Source of the DNA: Frateuria defendens
Lineage (GTDB): Bacteria; Pseudomonadota; Gammaproteobacteria; Xanthomonadales; Rhodanobacteraceae
NCBI RefSeq assembly: GCF_001182895.1
Contig: NZ_LFQR01000042.1
Coordinates: forward strand, 1 to 64,000
Reading direction: 5' to 3'
Length of the DNA stretch: 64,000 nt
Under the pieces are notes generated by a model. That model searched no databases, was not told where the DNA came from, and was given only the letters and a program-made list of their open reading frames with translations. The translations under genes and the position numbers were made by a program. Within the stretch, counting starts at the first letter, position 1; each line of letters begins with the position of its first letter. Below, in pieces: positions 62,238-64,000 of the stretch.

Positions 62238-63101
62238 ATGCTCCAGCTTCCCCTTGCCCTTTGGACCGGCTTCGCCGCCGTGCTCGGCCTCTTGGTCGGC
62301 AGCTTTCTCAACGTGGTGATCCTGCGCCTGCCCGCACGCATGGAGGCGGAGTGGGAGCAGGAGGCGCGCGAGGTGCTGGAGCTGGAGGCGGAAGAAGAGA
62401 CGGCGCCGCTGCCGCCGGGCATCGTGCGCGAGCCCTCGCACTGCCCGCACTGCAAGCATCCGCTGGCGATCCGCGACAACATCCCGCTGCTTGGCTGGCT
62501 GCTGCTGCGCGGCCGCTGCCGCTATTGCAAGGCGCCGATCTCGATCCAGTACCCGCTGGTGGAACTCCTCACCGGCGTGCTGAGCGCCATCATCGTGTGG
62601 AAGTTCGGCCCGGGCTGGCCGGCGCTGGCCGGGCTGGCCTTCACCTGGACGCTGGTCGCCCTCGCCGGCATCGACTTCCGCACCCAGCTCCTGCCCGACC
62701 AGCTCACCTATCCGCTGCTGTGGCTGGGCCTGCTGCTTGCCCTGGCGCCGCTGTTCACGGCGCCCGCGCCGGCGATCCTCGGCGCCGCCATCGGCTATCT
62801 CAGCCTGTGGAGCGTGTACTGGCTGTTCAAGCTGCTCACCGGCAAGGAGGGCATGGGCCACGGCGACTTCAAGCTGCTGGCGGCGATGGGGGCGTGGATG
62901 GGGCCCACCGCGCTGCTGCCGGTGGTGCTGCTGTCCTCGCTGATCGGCGCGCTGGTGGGCGGCACGCAGATCCTGCTCGGCCAGCGCGCCCGCGAGGTGC
63001 CGATGCCGTTCGGCCCCTTCATCGCCGCGGCCGGCTGGGTGTGGTTCGTGGCGGGCGACGGCCTGCTGCAGTACTACCTGCATCTCACCGGACTGCGTTG
63101 A
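62238..63101 (+). CDS. pilD: Prepilin peptidase/N-methyltransferase PilD
   Basis: A protein of 287 residues. A cytosolic zinc loop has C69-P-H-C72 and C94-R-Y-C97, and about seven membrane helices follow. The aspartyl-protease pair is D146 (GIDFRTQLLPD) and D210 (GMGHGDFK). It cleaves prepilins such as PilA and N-methylates the new Phe. The ATG at 62238 is used because earlier in-frame codons lie in repeat DNA. Confidence 0.97.
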   Translation: MLQLPLALWTGFAAVLGLLVGSFLNVVILRLPARMEAEWEQEAREVLELEAEEETAPLPPGIVREPSHCPHCKHPLAIRDNIPLLGWLLLRGRCRYCKAPISIQYPLVELLTGVLSAIIVWKFGPGWPALAGLAFTWTLVALAGIDFRTQLLPDQLTYPLLWLGLLLALAPLFTAPAPAILGAAIGYLSLWSVYWLFKLLTGKEGMGHGDFKLLAAMGAWMGPTALLPVVLLSSLIGALVGGTQILLGQRAREVPMPFGPFIAAAGWVWFVAGDGLLQYYLHLTGLR

Positions 63102-63102
63102 G

Positions 63103-63729
63103 ATGGGCGCGGCGCGGCGCTCCTACGTGGTCGCGCTCACCGGCGGCGTCGCCGCGGGCAAGAGCGCGGTGTCGCGGCGCTTCGAGGCGCACGGCGTGCG
63201 CGTCTACGACGCTGACGTGGCCGCCCGCGAAGTGATCGAGCCGGGCAGCGAAGGGCTGGCCGCCGTGGTCGCCGCCTTCGGCCAGGAAGTGCTCGGCGCG
63301 GACGGGCGCCTCGACCGGCCGGCGATGCGCGAGCGCATCTTTGCCGACCCGTCGGTGCGCCAGCGGCTGGAAGCGATCATCCACCCGCGCGTGCGTGCCT
63401 GGATGCAGGCGCATGCCGAGGCCGACCCCGGCCCTTATTGCGTGGTGGCGATTCCCCTGCTGGCCGAGCATCGCGCGCCCTACCGCTGGGTCGATCGCGT
63501 GCTGGTGGTGGATGCGCCGGAAGCCATGCAGCTGGCGCGCCTGCAACAGCGCGACGGCATCGGCGAGACGCTGGCCCGGCGCATGCTCGCCCAGCAGGCC
63601 ACCCGCGCCGAGCGGCTGGCGCTGGCCGACGACGTGATCGACAACCGCGGCGACGAGGCAGCGCTGGACGAAGCCGTAGCGGCGCTGCACCGGCGCTACC
63701 TGATACTGGCCGCCGACAGGCCGGCCTGA
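63103..63729 (+). CDS. coaE: Dephospho-CoA kinase CoaE
   Basis: A protein of 208 residues with P-loop ALTGGVAAGKSAVS (K20), DADVAAREVIEPGS, HPRV and the lid-like RLQQRDGIGETLARRMLAQQ. Final step of coenzyme A synthesis. It starts one base after the pilD stop, so it is part of pilCD-coaE. Confidence 0.96.
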   Translation: MGAARRSYVVALTGGVAAGKSAVSRRFEAHGVRVYDADVAAREVIEPGSEGLAAVVAAFGQEVLGADGRLDRPAMRERIFADPSVRQRLEAIIHPRVRAWMQAHAEADPGPYCVVAIPLLAEHRAPYRWVDRVLVVDAPEAMQLARLQQRDGIGETLARRMLAQQATRAERLALADDVIDNRGDEAALDEAVAALHRRYLILAADRPA

Positions 63730-63781
63730 GCACCGCTCACGTTCTTGCCGCGGGTGCGCTGGACGGTGCTGCACAGCGCCG

Positions 63782-63797
63782 CCCCTGCATGCAGGGG
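63782..63797. repeat. 16-bp perfect palindrome between convergent genes
   Basis: CCCCTGCATGCAGGGG reads the same on both strands and lies between the coaE stop and the end of the minus-strand Nudix/ThiE-like gene. It may be a shared transcript end, but no T-run is present. Confidence 0.4.
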
Positions 63798-63878
63798 TGA
63801 TCGAAGGGCAACCCCTGCCCCGGTGCAAGCATGCCCACCCCAACTCTCTTCATGCACGCGAGGGCAGCGCGACAGCGT

Positions 63879-64000
63879 TCACCAGAACCCCAGGCAACCC
63901 GCCACGCCCTGCCCGCCCGCGGCCCGCGCCTGCCGCTCGTCCTCCGGCCGCAAGCCGCCCAGCGCATAGACCGGCAGCGAAGCGGCCTCGGCCAGCTGCC
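63879..64000 (-). CDS. C-terminal end of a Nudix/ThiE-like protein, partial
   Basis: Thirty-nine codons before the stop at 63879-63881 encode QLAEAASLPVYALGGL, then RPEDERQARAAGGQGVAG and a CLGFW end. This resembles the end of the thiamine-phosphate-synthase-like domain fused to MutT/Nudix in xanthomonad proteins encoded near pilD-coaE. The rest lies past the right edge of the window, so the domain order cannot be verified. Confidence 0.55.
   Translation of the reverse strand, partial: QLAEAASLPVYALGGLRPEDERQARAAGGQGVAGCLGFW

Noticed and set aside
63730-63878. A gene between coaE and the right-edge gene
   Set aside because: Only short frames with random composition and a 16-bp palindrome are present; the minus-strand C-terminus ends at 63879.

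Overview
The window is high-GC proteobacterial DNA. Gene content and order (petABC-sspAB, DUF1631-nadC, miaB-ybeZ-ybeY, pilB-pilC-pilD-coaE, Oar-type and other TonB receptors, REP elements with a RAYT) point to a gammaproteobacterium of the Xanthomonadales, probably Rhodanobacteraceae or Xanthomonadaceae. That placement is inference from gene families, not a database match.

Layout. 1-1534 is the right end of an element integrated at a tRNA-Asn gene: a tyrosine integrase, a 17-bp perfect inverted repeat and AT-rich flank; the rest lies off the left edge. 1651-9300 holds ppnN and two TonB-dependent receptors, each followed by a terminator. 9804-21278 is mostly housekeeping: an OlsF-like double acyltransferase, MarC, SDR-grxD, sodB, purEK, a Trm112 protein, DUF1631-nadC, DUF3301 and sspAB. 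21352-26516 holds the cytochrome bc1 operon petABC, a DegS-like protease and a lytic transglycosylase.

26778-38440 is the most interesting block. The conserved ybeZ-ybeY-ybeX(corC) series is split by a compact four-gene operon (30164-36208): a periplasmic membrane-fusion protein, a secreted glycosidase-like protein, a GT2 polysaccharide synthase with a C-terminal PilZ domain, and a TolC/NodT-type outer-membrane lipoprotein. It reads as a c-di-GMP-controlled exopolysaccharide synthesis and export machine that uses an efflux-type conduit and has no pump subunit.

38437-44540 has an OafA-type acyltransferase with an SGNH domain, corA, a frameshifted REP-associated tyrosine transposase (RAYT) surrounded by REP elements, and a secreted S9 peptidase.

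44807-63729 is the type IV pilus region. pilA has a near-consensus sigma-54 promoter and its own terminator. It is followed by two tandem GT-C-like membrane proteins (candidate pilin glycosyltransferases) and a lower-GC, mixed-orientation glycan island: three GT4 enzymes, an FkbM methyltransferase, a flippase, a GT2, a DegT aminotransferase and an internally deleted IS630 copy. Then come pilB, pilC, a DUF559 remnant in nested palindromes, pilD and coaE. The window ends in the C-terminus of a probable Nudix/ThiE-like protein on the minus strand.

No rRNA, CRISPR array or replication origin was seen.
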